64,000 bases of DNA from Geosiphon pyriformis (lineage: Eukaryota; Glomeromycota; Glomeromycetes; Archaeosporales; Geosiphonaceae), in the NCBI GenBank assembly GCA_016748015.1, contig JAAOMT010000183.1, positions 694,307 to 758,306 on the forward strand, in the 5' to 3' direction. The notes below the pieces were generated by a model. That model worked only from the letters and a program-made list of their open reading frames with translations. It did no database searches and was not told the origin of the DNA. A program made the position numbers and the translations under genes. Below are positions 24,118 through 34,588 of this stretch, piece by piece (within the stretch, counting starts at the first letter, position 1; each line of letters begins with the position of its first letter).

Positions 24118-25236
24118 AGAGAAATTGTGATCTACAATATGCACACTGATCCATTAGCTGGACACTTTGGAAAAACAAAAACAATTCAGAAAACTTTAGC
24201 TTGCTATTATTGGCCTACCTTGGGAAAAGACATTGCTGAATACATCAAAACCTGTAATACCTGCCAAAGAAGAGGAAAACCCAATTACAAGGAAGATATC
24301 CATCCAATTTCTGTTGGTCAACCATTTGATAGAATTGGTATAGATGTTGTTGGACCTTTAACAGTAACTCCTGATGGCAACAGATACATTATCACAGCTA
24401 CCGACTATCTTACAAAGTGGATAGAAATAAGAGCCACCCCAGATCAAACAGCAGTCTCAATTGCCAATTTTATTTATGAAGATATTATCTGTTGCTATGG
24501 CTGCCCCAAAGAACTTTTATCTGATAGAGGAAGAGCTTTTTTCAGTACACTGGTTGAAGAACTTTGCAGAAAAATGGGAATACATCATAAACTCTCTTCC
24601 TCTTATCACCCCCAAACAAATAGTCTAGTGGAATGTTTTAATAGAACACTATGTAAAACCCTAGCCAAAACCAGTGAAGAAACCAACCTATGGGACAAAG
24701 TATTGCTTTCAGCCTTGTTTGCTTACAGAACTGTGAATCATGACATAACAAGTTATGAACCCTTTTATCTACTCTATGGACAAATGGCAACTCTACCAAT
24801 TGAAATGGATATAGAAACAATACCTTTTGAAGAAATAACAATAGGAAATTACAAGAACATTTTGCAAAGAAGACTTGGTACCATTCTTGACTCATTAGTA
24901 GAAGCACGGATAATTGCCTTTGAAAAGATAAAACAGTTCCAAGAGAAACTCAAAAAGAAAAAGACCTATAAAACACTTTCCTTAAGTATTGGTGACTTAG
25001 TTTTGGAATACCGTTCAGACAGAGACAATGTCTATGGTGATAAATTCTCTAGCCGGTGGAAAGGACTCTTTATAGTCAACAAAGTTTTGAACAATAGTTC
25101 TTATATCTTACAAGATCAATATGGAACAATATTCAGTGATCGCCCTGTTCATATTATGCAACTCAAAAAATATCACAAACGACCTGATTGGTTATCTGTT
25201 ATGATAATACCAACCCAAATGATCAGCAAAAATTAG
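24118..25236 (+). CDS. pol: integrase of T6 (N-terminus in gap)
   Basis: This is the 3' part of pol, open to TAG 25234-25236. The zinc region has MHTDPLAGHFGK and CNTCQRR. The catalytic D,D-35-E core is IGIDVVGPL and TATDYLTKW, LLSDRGRAFF, then LVECFNRTL with the Glu intact. The C-terminal module has a GPF-like motif (SSRWKGLFIVNKVLNNSSYIL) and ends in PTQMISKN; there is no chromodomain. The upstream part is hidden by N, so integrity of the whole polyprotein cannot be judged. Confidence 0.88.
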   Translation, partial: REIVIYNMHTDPLAGHFGKTKTIQKTLACYYWPTLGKDIAEYIKTCNTCQRRGKPNYKEDIHPISVGQPFDRIGIDVVGPLTVTPDGNRYIITATDYLTKWIEIRATPDQTAVSIANFIYEDIICCYGCPKELLSDRGRAFFSTLVEELCRKMGIHHKLSSSYHPQTNSLVECFNRTLCKTLAKTSEETNLWDKVLLSALFAYRTVNHDITSYEPFYLLYGQMATLPIEMDIETIPFEEITIGNYKNILQRRLGTILDSLVEARIIAFEKIKQFQEKLKKKKTYKTLSLSIGDLVLEYRSDRDNVYGDKFSSRWKGLFIVNKVLNNSSYILQDQYGTIFSDRPVHIMQLKKYHKRPDWLSVMIIPTQMISKN

Positions 25237-25949
25237 ATATAAATAAATACACTATTCCCAAAACAGAGGTATTTTCAATCGACATAAACAATTATTTCCT
25301 GGATCAAAACATTCAAAACATTCAAAACATTTTCTATACTCTCCATAAGTACTGGATCAAGAACTATCCAAATGCTACTCTGACTATTGGAAAACAAACC
25401 ACTATAACAGACAACAATGAAACTCACACTGTTATTAGACCAAAGAAAACAACTACCAGAAGAGAAAAAATTGGTGGCAAAATGGATAAATACCTGCTGG
25501 AAAGCATAACAACAGTAATACTTTCACCTTCCAGCACAATTGGAAAAACAATACAAAAAATCTTGCCCATAGACAAAAACTTGTCATATAGAAGACAACT
25601 AGAACTCTATGGTTGTCTTGGTGAAATCATAGAAGACATGAAGCTCATGAAGAAAACAACTTCAGAGATACAAGTGGAAATTTTGGGCATTATACGTTTA
25701 GATGTTCCAAGAGTTTTGACTATTGCAAAAAGAGCCAGAACTCTTATACAAAAATTTGGTCTCTTGGATACAAAGCTTATTTTGCCTCAAGTACTATATA
25801 CTCTATCCACAAAAGACTTCAACAAACTAGTTAGTTTTGAGTTAGACAAAACTCTTTACATAGACTATCCTATAAATAGTTTGATTTTGCTGGAGCTCAA
25901 CCTCTTTGAAGAGGATGATGTTATGGTTGAAACACATAGTTTTTATTAA
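25188..25949 (+). CDS. ORF3 of T6, unknown function
   Basis: The open frame of 253 codons overlaps the end of pol by about 50 bases in the -1 frame and ends 31 bases inside the 3' LTR. No ATG lies near its start; the first Met is near codon 97, in KIGGKMDKYLLES, so either that shorter start, splicing or frameshifting would be needed. Composition is Ile/Leu/Lys-rich and probably helical, with LSYRRQLELYGCLGEIIEDMKL resembling RAALRLYDLFHTCENVL of T2 ORF3, and a C-terminal LLELNLFEEDDVM resembling the MELNLEEEVML of T2. No membrane segment or catalytic motif is seen. Confidence 0.6.
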   Translation: MVICYDNTNPNDQQKLDINKYTIPKTEVFSIDINNYFLDQNIQNIQNIFYTLHKYWIKNYPNATLTIGKQTTITDNNETHTVIRPKKTTTRREKIGGKMDKYLLESITTVILSPSSTIGKTIQKILPIDKNLSYRRQLELYGCLGEIIEDMKLMKKTTSEIQVEILGIIRLDVPRVLTIAKRARTLIQKFGLLDTKLILPQVLYTLSTKDFNKLVSFELDKTLYIDYPINSLILLELNLFEEDDVMVETHSFY

Positions 25950-26596
25950 TTATCACATGTATTAGCCACTGATGTTATATAATTAGCCACCCTATTTTTA
26001 GATAGTGATTGTTGACCTGATCAATGACCTGACCATTGACTTGATCATTGACCTGATCATTGACCTGGTCATTGACCATTTTAGATAGCTATATAAGCAA
26101 TGATTCTCTTAGCTGTAGAAAGACATGATCAAAGTAATAAAATAAACAATATCAATTACTTCCTCTCATAATCGCTTATTCCCCTTTCCTTATCTTCAAG
26201 TATCTACTTGTTGGCATTCACATACCTTATCTTTTTCTCTTCTTGATTTGTATTTGTTAGAATTAGCCTGAGAAGCAATTGGCTTGCTCTTGTAATTTAT
26301 TGAATAAAGAAACGATTGAAAAGTACAATGATACCTGTTATTGATTCTAAGAATCACCAAGTTGAGGCATAGAATAATAGCAGTGGTGTTATCTTGTTGA
26401 CAATCACGGATTATTCCTCTATCTTCAGATTTAAGAAAAGATTAGCGACTATGATTTTTATGAGACTGATCATGCACATTGAATTCCTACTTATTCAATT
26501 TGCTCCCTTATTGTAATTCCTTCTTTGTTTATTTCCATCACCCTACAATACTGTTCTCCTTTACTATCCGTTAGCTTGTTACTCCAACTCGTAACA
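25919..26596 (+). repeat. 3' LTR of T6 (678 bp)
   Basis: Begins TGTTATGG and ends TCGTAACA. It is 48 bp longer than the 5' LTR because it has five copies of a 12-bp unit (26014-26073) where the 5' LTR has one. The TATA box is at 26090-26097. Confidence 0.93.
26014..26073. repeat. 12-bp tandem repeat in U3 of the T6 3' LTR (five units)
   Basis: Units read GACCTGATCAAT, GACCTGACCATT, GACTTGATCATT, GACCTGATCATT and GACCTGGTCATT. They lie directly upstream of the TATA box. The 5' LTR has only one unit (about 19230-19241). Confidence 0.9.
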
Positions 26597-26787
26597 TTAT
26601 TATTAATTTTAAATTAATTTTTTTAAAATTTAATTAACAAAGTTATTTAAAAAAAACTCTTTCCTTTGTCCAAAATTCCCAAAAAAGAGTCAAAAGTTTT
26701 TTCAATAGAAGTTTTTTTATCATTTAGTATGATAAATCAAAACTGTTCTTCGATTATGAGACTACTATTGGCTCTGTTATTGCTGTT

Positions 26788-28586
26788 ATGAAGAAGACTA
26801 TTATAGTTTCTGGTTTTAAGAATGGTTTCAAGGCGGTTGTGTTGAGAAAAAAGAGGAAGGGAGATGTATTGGCAGAGGGTATTGATAATAGAAAGATTGC
26901 TGCTGAAGCTCTTGGTGCTCGTTTATGGAGTTCTAAGACAGGTGACACTACTGAGTCTGAAAGTATTGACATGGAGGAGGAGTGCTTGGTTGAAGAAACC
27001 AGTATTGATTATGGTGAGAGTGGTGCTTTTGTGGAAGAAGATCCTAATCAGATGCCAAAGGGTTTATGTGTAAAGACCAAAAAAGTGTTAAAGAAGCCTC
27101 TAGGTATAATTGATTATAGTACTGTCAATACAGATGATGACGTGTTAGATAATTTTTCTCTTCTTCCACCCCTTCTACCTATCAAACCGACAGTTCAAGT
27201 GTCTGTTCGCAAATCCTTTGCTTTAGATATTGATCTTGTGATCATCACTGGGAAGTTTTTTCAGGAAAAATTGAGTTTTATTAGGAAAATTTTTTTAGGT
27301 GTAAATGGTTTTGGGGGGCTTCTACTTTCTCAAAATTTGGTGAAATTATTTGTGCAACTTTCACTTCAGAAAAGGCAATAATGGCTGCTGGGAAATTGGC
27401 AAATGATCATGGTATTGTGGTAAACACCAATCTCAAGCATTCTTTGAACAACTGTATAGATTGGGCAATTGTGATGAAAGAAATTTCTATGGAAACTTCT
27501 GTGGAGGCTGTGCATGCTGCTGTGTCTGAGTTTGGATTGATTAAGTCAATCAAGATGCAACTTATGGGTTTGTGGCAAAAAGCGATCGTCGAATTAGAAG
27601 ATCAGAATCAGGCTGATCTTTTGGCATCCAAATAGTCTATTCTTATTGAGAAGAATGCAGTACGTGTGGCCAGGGCCGATGTTAACAAACAGACATGGAA
27701 TTCCAGGAACAAATTCAGAGTGCTGCTATACACTCTTTTTGTAAAAACAAATGCTCATGACTTTTGGAATTTTGTTGGTTCAGTTGGTGGAAAAACATGT
27801 GTTATTGATTGTAATCCTGTTAGCTACACCCATACTTGCTGTGCTACTGTTTGCTTTGGGTCTGAATCTAATCTGGTTAGTGCGATGGCTACCACTCCAG
27901 TTATAAAGGAGATTGGCCTTCACTGGTTCCACCCTACTTTGGCACTGTGCTCAGTCTGCAGTCTTTCTGGTCATACATCTCTCAATTGTGTTTTGGTTAA
28001 GATTGGTTCAATCCTGAGAGGCAGAAAGACACCTCTTTCTACTCAGAATTAGGTCAGATTGGTAACTATCTATGCTCAGAAATCCGCACCCATTTCTCAT
28101 CTATTGGTCTTCAGTGGTAAGACTTGGGCATCAGTTGTTGGTGCTCCTCTGGTGTGCAATTCTCATGGTGCTGATTTACTTCTTGGGTCTGACAATGTTG
28201 GTAAACCTCTCCCTTTTGCTGCAGATGATTTGGAAAAATGTTTGGTTTGCATTGAAAGCAGTCTTGTCAGCCTCATGGGACAAATTGGTGAGTTGGTTAA
28301 GAGATTAGAATTATTCGTGCCAGCAGTTTCTCAGCCTAGCCCTGGATGTCAGCTGCCAGTAACACCCTCATCACAGAATCAAGGGGAGGATATAGTAATG
28401 GGAATGGGTTTGGGTGATGCTACTAGTGACAAGACTGCTGCCATTCTGGGTTCAACTGCCTCACCTGAAGTTGTGAAATTGGAAAACATGTTGGAAGGTT
28501 TTTTTGCTTTGGTTATGATCTTTTCAGCATGCTTGGATGGTTTGGCTTTGGCAGATGGTGCTCTTCCTCTATCTCTTTCTCAATGA
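26788..28586 (+). pseudogene. LINE ORF1, nucleic-acid-binding protein
   Basis: ORF1 products bind the element RNA. The start I chose is ATG 26788, which opens a basic stretch (KKTIIVSGFKNGFKAVVLRKKRK). The frame changes at a G6 run (27313-27318), where sister copies would need seven G, and continues in the next frame to the end. TAG stops lie at 27633-27635 and 28050-28052. The middle shows the AVSEFGLIKSIKMQLMGLWQKAIVE region typical of this family, with an RRM-like pattern, then TCVIDCNPVSY and a CCHC knuckle CSVCSLSGHTSLNC (27948-27989). A helical C-terminal part (LESSLVSLMGQIGELVKRLE type) follows. Its stop TGA overlaps the ORF2 ATG. Confidence 0.85.
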
Positions 28587-31500
28587 GTGGTCTGGTATGA
28601 AAAATTGCTACGTGTAATGTTCATGGGTTGAACAATCCTGTGAAGCAAGATGATGTCATTTATTGGCATAAGGATATGAACAATTTGGTTTCTATTTTTA
28701 CGAAGTCGAAACTTAAAAGGAAAGTTTGCCCATGGTTGGCCGACAAATTTGATGGTGTTCAGGTTTTTACTTCTGGTCTGGATTCTGGTTTTTTGAGTGC
28801 TGGAGTGTTAATCATTGTGAATTTTTCTTTGGCAAAACATGTCTACAAGGTTTCTGAGGTGCCTGGTTGGCTCCTATCTATCAAGTTTCTTTTCAAAAAT
28901 AAACTTTCAGTGTCTATTTTGGAGCTTTATGCTGGTGTTTCATCAGTGATTCAGTTTTCTCAGGCTGGTGAGATCAACTCTCTCATTGCTAAAGCCATTA
29001 ATAAGTCTTCTTTTGTTATTCTTGGTGGTGATTTTAATGAGAATGGTTCACACAAATGTGCCAGTTTCAAAAAGTGTTTTGATTTGGGTTTGATTAACTC
29101 TTTGGGGGGGAGCTTTTTTGTGAAGTCATCTACTTAGTGCAATTCTCATGGTGTCACTAAAACAATTAACTACATGTTCGTTTCTCCTAATTTGGTTGGT
29201 GCGGTAGTAGATCATGGTGTGGATGGCATTGAGGACTATTTTGATACTAATCACAAGGCTGTTTATGTTTTTGTGGATCTGGGTGGTCTGCTCGATGTTC
29301 AATTGAACTCACTGCACAAACAAGCTAATAGAAATTGTTGGAAGTATGATATCAAAAATGCCAGTAAGATTAAGTGGTCAGAATTTAGAAATGCTACGGC
29401 TGCTAATGCTGTTATGTTCTTGGATGAGTTTGTTGTAGCTAAGCAGTTTTCTGATCTGAATGCAATATAAGACATTGTTCATAAGGTTATAGTTCTTTCA
29501 GCTGGTGGAACATTCAAAAAAAAATGGTTTAAGAGTTTCAATTGTGTTTTTAATAAGGTATCTTCCCGGTTTCATAAACTGGAGCTACTTGTGTCTAAAC
29601 TGGTAAAGGCTTCTTGGTTGGTTTCTGGTGGAAATTTTGCCTTGTTGTTGAATACTTAGAACAGGCTTAATTCTGTGGGCACTTCATCAATGAAATCTCT
29701 GTTTCTTTCTGGTGCCGGTTTTAATGTGATCCGTTCTGGGCTGGCTAAGATGAGGAAGTCTTACCACTTTTCTAAGTTATTGAAATCTAAGCATGCTAAA
29801 GAATCTCATATAAGGCAGGCTATTGAGAGGAGAATAGAGAGTTTTGAGGTGAATAAGGGTTACACCATTAGAAGTGTTTTGGAGCATCCTTTTTGTAAAG
29901 TGGTGTTGGATCATTTGGTAGATGGTGGAGAGTTGGTTTTGAAGCCTGATTTGGTTAAATCTAAGATGGATATAATCATGGAGGGTTGGACTAGGAAATG
30001 TGTAGTGGCTTCTAATATCTCTGGTGATTGGGCAAGGCAGTTTCGGCCTTTGGATCATGTCTTTGATGGTGCCTTCTCTGATGTAATGTATTCAATTGGC
30101 TTTGATAAGATGTTTGGTATTATTTTAAATTTGCCCAATGAGAAAGCAGTTGGTCTTTCTGGTATCACTAATAAACTTTGGAAACACTGTGACAAGTCAG
30201 TCTTGGATATGCTTTTGGTGCTCTTAAATTTTTGTTTGGGTTGTGAGTCAGTGCCTAGACCTTGGAGGAAAGCCTGGGTCTTGATAATTCCTAAATCTTA
30301 CAAGTGGAAGAGGGTTCTTACAAATACCTGCCCTATTGCTTTGATTGAGACAGCTCGTAAGGTCCTTTCCAAAATTCTTTCAGATCAGATCTCTCTGGCT
30401 TGTAACACTTTTGATGTTCTCCGTGGGGACAATTTCTCTGTTCTGAAAAGTATGTTTACTCAATCACCTATCTTCGTTATTGGTTCAGTGATTGAATATG
30501 CTTTGGAAAAGAACCAAAAGTTGTGGCTGGTTTTACAAGATATGCGCAAAGCTTATAATTCTGTTGGTTGGAAGCATCTCAAGAGGAGTTTGATCAGAAT
30601 CAAAATGTGTGACAAATTTATCAGATTTTTTGGTAGCATTCATAATGGTCGCATTAACAGAGTGATGACAGATTTTGGTTTGACTGATGGATATTATATT
30701 CATGATGGATTGGATCAGAAAGAGGTTTTTTTGCCATTTCTCTGGTGCATATTTTATGACTTGCTTTTGTGTGAGGTTAAGAGACAGGAGAGCATTTGTG
30801 GTTACAGGTTGATTTCTCATTTCGTTTCTAAGACTGGTCAGGTAGAATCTCAAGCTGGACTGACGTCATTTCTGGCCGCTGGTGCTTTTGTTGATGATAC
30901 TATCTGAGTTGGTAGCAGCCAGGCTGCTACACAACACATCTTCAATGTTGCTAGTGATTTCTTTCATTTAAATGACATTTCAATAAACAATGACAAGACT
31001 GTGGCCATTTTTATTAACTGTTGGGTTGCTGCTCCTTATCTAACTATTAGTGGTACACCAATTTCCATTGCTAAAAAAGGTAAATCTCATCGTTATCTAG
31101 GGATTTTTTTATCTTCTAAAGGTTTTTTGAAGCTTAGCTTGGTTAAGACGCATTTGAATGTTTAGTTTTTCGTCAATCTTACTCTGAGAAAAGTTATTTC
31201 AGATAAACAGTTTGCTTATTTGGTGTTTTCAGTTCTCTTTTCTATCATTAGCTACAGAACTCAGTTCAGTTTTATTCCTCTCAGTGTGTGTAATAAATGG
31301 AATGCTTTGATTTGCAAGGGCCTGAAGTCCAAATTTGGGCTGCTTTTGGACTTTTCCAATGATGTGCTTCATCATCTTTCCTTGTACAATTTAAAAACTT
31401 TTGAGCAGATTTAGGCTAAAAGCAAATTGGCTTCTGTTATTGCTTTTGCAAATTTGGTTGGTGTTTTGGGTTGCTTGTTTTCTCATAGATCTTATGATCT

Positions 31501-33271
31501 CCAGGTTCTCAGCTGGCATCCTCATCACCCTTTGTTGTTTCTTGTTTGTGTTAGAGTCAGTCCTTTAAACAACTTTTTGGCAAATGTGGTTTGTATTTTT
31601 TCTGGATGTGATTTGTCTCTGGATGGCTCTCTGGCCAGTGCTTTTCATCTTTGGAGTGGTACTTCTATGTCTCTAGTTCTTGGCAAGGCAATTTTCTTCA
31701 AATGTGTCTCTTTCCTCAGGCATTATGGTATAGCTTTTGTAGAACAGCTTTGTGACCAGAATAGCATTGTTTTTGATTGGAAGACTTTCAAGTATTAGAA
31801 AAGACTGGACTCCCGTGGCTTAGTTCCCTTCTGGTTTGATTTTTCTGTACATTTTCTTGGTGGTGTGGCTTCTCCTTCTGGTCATTTTCTACATGAGGGT
31901 GTTTGTGGCTTTTTTGACATCTGTCAGTCTCTTGGTTTTGGTGTTATTTGTAATGATCTGTTGAATGTTAGTGCCACCTGCCTCTCTGTGTACACAGATG
32001 GGTCTCTGAGTAACTTGGGCACTGTTGACATGTTGGCTGGTACTGCAATTTTCTTTAAGGACATTGATTCAGGTCTGGGTGTGGGGGTTTTTGGTTTGGT
32101 TTCTTCTACTTTGGTGGAGTTGCAGGCTATTGCTTTAGCTCTTAAGTGTGTTCTTTCTTTTCATTCAGTTGACTTGTTCTTGGACAGCCAGGTGGCTTTA
32201 GATGCTTGTAGGTCGGAGTCTTTATCGGTTGGCCCTGATTTCAGAAATCATTGTTGGATTGAGCATCATCACATTGCCAATGTCATTTGTCACAAAAATT
32301 TGGATGTTAATTGAATTAAGGTTAAGAGCCATTCGGGTGTTTTAGGCAATGAGTGGGCTGATGCACTTGCTAAGAATACTGCCCTTTCTGCCTGACACCT
32401 GCCCCACTTGGTCAATGAGAGGTTTTTAAAGACTGGTGTTGATACGGTTTCTGGTAATTTGAAGCATTTTGTTTGTGACATATTCAGGTCTATCAATCGT
32501 GTGCATTGGGAGATTGGTTCTGGTTCTTGGGTTGTTTCAGGTTGTCTGTGTGCTGATATTGACTAGTTGAGATTTTCTTTGGTGTGGCACCCAGATTTCC
32601 ACATGATGACTGGTTTTACTAATATTCGGACAGTTGGCTTTCGTACATATTTTATAAAAGCCCTTTATCATTGTCTTCTTGTTGCTGTGCAAAAACATCT
32701 GTATAATAGGGGTTATTCCAGTGTAGTTTGTTTGTTTTGTGGCGAGATTGAAGTCTTAGACCATGTCTTTTCTTGCTCTTCTGATGTTGATAGTCATGCC
32801 GGTTTGTTGGACACTTATGCAGCTGCCTGGGAAGTGCATTCTGGTCTGTCTCATTCTTCTTTGTGTGTGTTATAGTTGTTGTCGACTTGTATTTTGGATG
32901 TGACTGTCAGTATAGCCCTGTGTAAGAGCTTTGTTTTCGGCAATTGGTATTGCGAGTCTGTTTCTGTTTACAAAGATCTTAAGGTGGCAGTGATCAATGT
33001 TGTGAATTTTATACATGAGTTTTGTTTTGCATTTCATAATAATATCTGGCTGGTCCATGTGAAATACTGGGCCATTATAAAAAAAAATAAGCTGATTCCA
33101 TGTGATGATTTTATTCCTGTCACTGTTTCTGGTTTTTTTACGTGGTTTTTAGCTGGGGTGATTAGGTTGTTGGATGTTGCTAATGCATTTGGCATCAGTT
33201 TTGGGTATCATAAACATTTTTTGTTTTATGCAGGTGTTGGTGACATGGCTTCTGTTCATATAAGTGCATAG
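28583..33271 (+). pseudogene. LINE ORF2: endonuclease, reverse transcriptase, RNase H, CCHC
   Basis: One uninterrupted reading frame of 1562 codons with 12 premature stops (28598, 29135, 29468, 29657, 30905, 31163, 31412, 31796, 32312, 32393, 32564, 32873) and no frameshift. The AP-endonuclease-like part has GGDFNENGSHK and DTNHKAV. RT is at about 30100-31100, with LVLQDMRKAYNSVGW and the catalytic FVDDTI followed by a TGA where Trp is expected. RNase H has YTDGSLSN (from 31991), VELQAIALALK, LDSQVALDA and VKSHSGVLGNEWADALAK. A CCHC-like finger CLFCGEIEVLDHVFSC lies near 32730-32780. The domain set fits LINEs with an RNase H domain. Confidence 0.92.
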
Positions 33272-33416
33272 TGTTGTTCTGACCAGTCAGAGTGTTTGGT
33301 CACATGTAGCAAAGGCATGATTTGCATCTAGTTTAGATCATTTGTATGATGTATAGCACTAGGTGGCATTTGGACTTCACTCATTAAACTTTAATAATAA
33401 AAAAAAAAAGTTATTT
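33272..33416 (+). repeat. LINE 3' untranslated region, A-rich tail and target duplication
   Basis: The 3' untranslated region (TTAGATCATTTGTATGATG, CATTTGGACTTCACTCATT) is shared with the LINE fragments at 18541, 38365 and 40741. It ends with TAATAATA and a run of A, then the second target-site copy. Confidence 0.85.
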
Positions 33417-33969
33417 TTATTAATTAAATTTATTATTAAGTTTAGCTTTTTAATTTTTTTTATATAATATTGATAAAAATTGTGTATAATTTAAATAAAA
33501 ATATAATAAATTTTTAAGTAAAATATAATTTAAATACTTTATTTAATAATATAATAAATATTAATAATACAAATTTTTTTGTTAATAAAAAGATTTTTGG
33601 CAAAATAATAGTTTTATAAAAGGTTTAAATATTAAATTTAATGTAAATATAACTAAATAGATAAGCAATTTAGTTAAAAATAACAATAATTTTATTAATA
33701 TTATGTATAAAATAAGCAAATTAGATAAGTTTTTTGTTATAGATTTAATATAGTATAGTTTTGACTATTTTAAATAACTAGTTATATGTAAAAAATACAT
33801 AATTATACTTATTTTAAAGCATTATTTGCTGTATTGTAATATTTAATACTTGGATCACACTTGTTAATACATAAAAATAAAAATATGATTAAAAAAACAA
33901 TTAACTAAAAAATAACAATATAATAGAATATATTAATAATATGCTTAAAAAATAATAAAAAAATTTAAG
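33417..33969. other. AT-rich intergenic spacer
   Basis: Very AT-rich, with many short poly-A and poly-T runs. I see no open frame, LTR or LINE similarity. Confidence 0.6.
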
Positions 33970-33971
33970 TA

Positions 33972-34263
33972 GGGAATTGCTAAATCGACCCATCCGCAAC
34001 ACGTGATATTAATATATATAGAGTTTTAATATTTATTTATTAGTAATTCTAATAAATATTAGTTTAATTAAAATAAAAAATTACTTTTTCTTATATAAAA
34101 TTGAATATAGATTATATATTTAATTTTTTATTATGCCTTAAGTAATTTATAGTGTTTTATAATTAAAAAACACTTCGTTGTGGACAACCATAATATTCGT
34201 TAATACGAAACTATGATGTAAAATGATATCACGTGTTGTGGGTGGGTCGATTTAGCAATTCCC
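33972..34263. mobile_element. MITE with 38-bp terminal inverted repeats and TA duplication
   Basis: The left arm (33972-34009, GGGAATTGCTAAATCGACCC...) and right arm (34226-34263) are inverted copies with two mismatches in 38 bases. TA flanks both ends (33970-33971 and 34264-34265), as for Tc1/mariner-type elements. The 216-bp interior is AT-rich and non-coding, so it is non-autonomous. Both arms contain CACGTG. It sits about 325 bp upstream of the chromodomain gene. Confidence 0.9.
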
Positions 34264-34464
34264 TAAATATAATTTTTGTCATTTGCCATTTTTTCATGTG
34301 TTCAAGTTCTGATGCTTTTTCAAACATTCAAAAAAGACATTTGAAGTAAGGTTTGTTGATATGACTGCTAAAAAAGCAGCACAAGGATTTTCTATGTTTA
34401 TTTAATAGCAAATAATTTTATTTATAAATACAAACAACGCTAACAAATCAGCAGTCATCTCTGA

Positions 34465-34500
34465 CCAATAATAACCCTCAAGTCGAAAGTTCTATATAAA
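34465..34500 (+). promoter_or_regulatory. CCAAT and TATA boxes upstream of the chromodomain gene
   Basis: CCAAT at 34465-34469 and TATATAAA at 34493-34500, about 90 bases before the ATG at 34589. This is the kind of core promoter expected for a fungal protein gene. Confidence 0.5.
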
Positions 34501-34588
34501 AAACTGTGTTCCAAGCTTTTGAGTTTCGAATATTAATTGAAGATTAGGGTACGTCCTGGCTGTCATCTCCCTAGTGAAAAGATTGACC

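Larger units (their letters stand above)
19137..26596 (+). mobile_element. T6: nearly complete Ty3/gypsy element, both LTRs present
   Basis: The structure is 5' LTR 19137-19766, primer-binding site 19773-19791, gag 19819-21372, pol 21360-25236 with one run of N, ORF3 25188-25949, and 3' LTR 25919-26596. A 4-bp TTAT flanks both ends, though the surroundings are TTA-rich. It is the best preserved gypsy copy in the window, yet has three stops in gag and three in pol. It has no dUTPase, so it belongs to a different family from T2 and T8. Pol is in the -1 frame relative to gag. Confidence 0.92.
26649..33406 (+). mobile_element. full-length non-LTR retrotransposon (LINE)
   Basis: Bounded by a perfect 10-bp target duplication AAAGTTATTT (26639-26648 and 33407-33416) and ending in an A-rich tail. 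It encodes ORF1 with a CCHC knuckle, and ORF2 with endonuclease, RT, RNase H and a C-terminal CCHC. It is full length but inactivated by 14 premature stops in total and one 1-base shift in ORF1. I recognise the protein type from Rhizophagus genomes, by recall and not by search. Confidence 0.93.

Noticed and set aside
27313-27318. Programmed frameshift at the G6 run in LINE ORF1
   Set aside because: The next frame is needed for all the rest of ORF1; a one-base loss in a homopolymer or a sequencing error is simpler.
29777-30058. Minus-strand open frames within the LINE (also at 30533-30853) as genes
   Set aside because: They are antisense to conserved ORF2 domains and show no recognisable protein features of their own.
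19819-33271. Reassigned stop codons, because all three stops occur at Gln, Trp and Arg positions
   Set aside because: The chromodomain gene and the RT and integrase of T6 have no such internal stops, and the element copies differ in where stops occur. Transition decay explains it.
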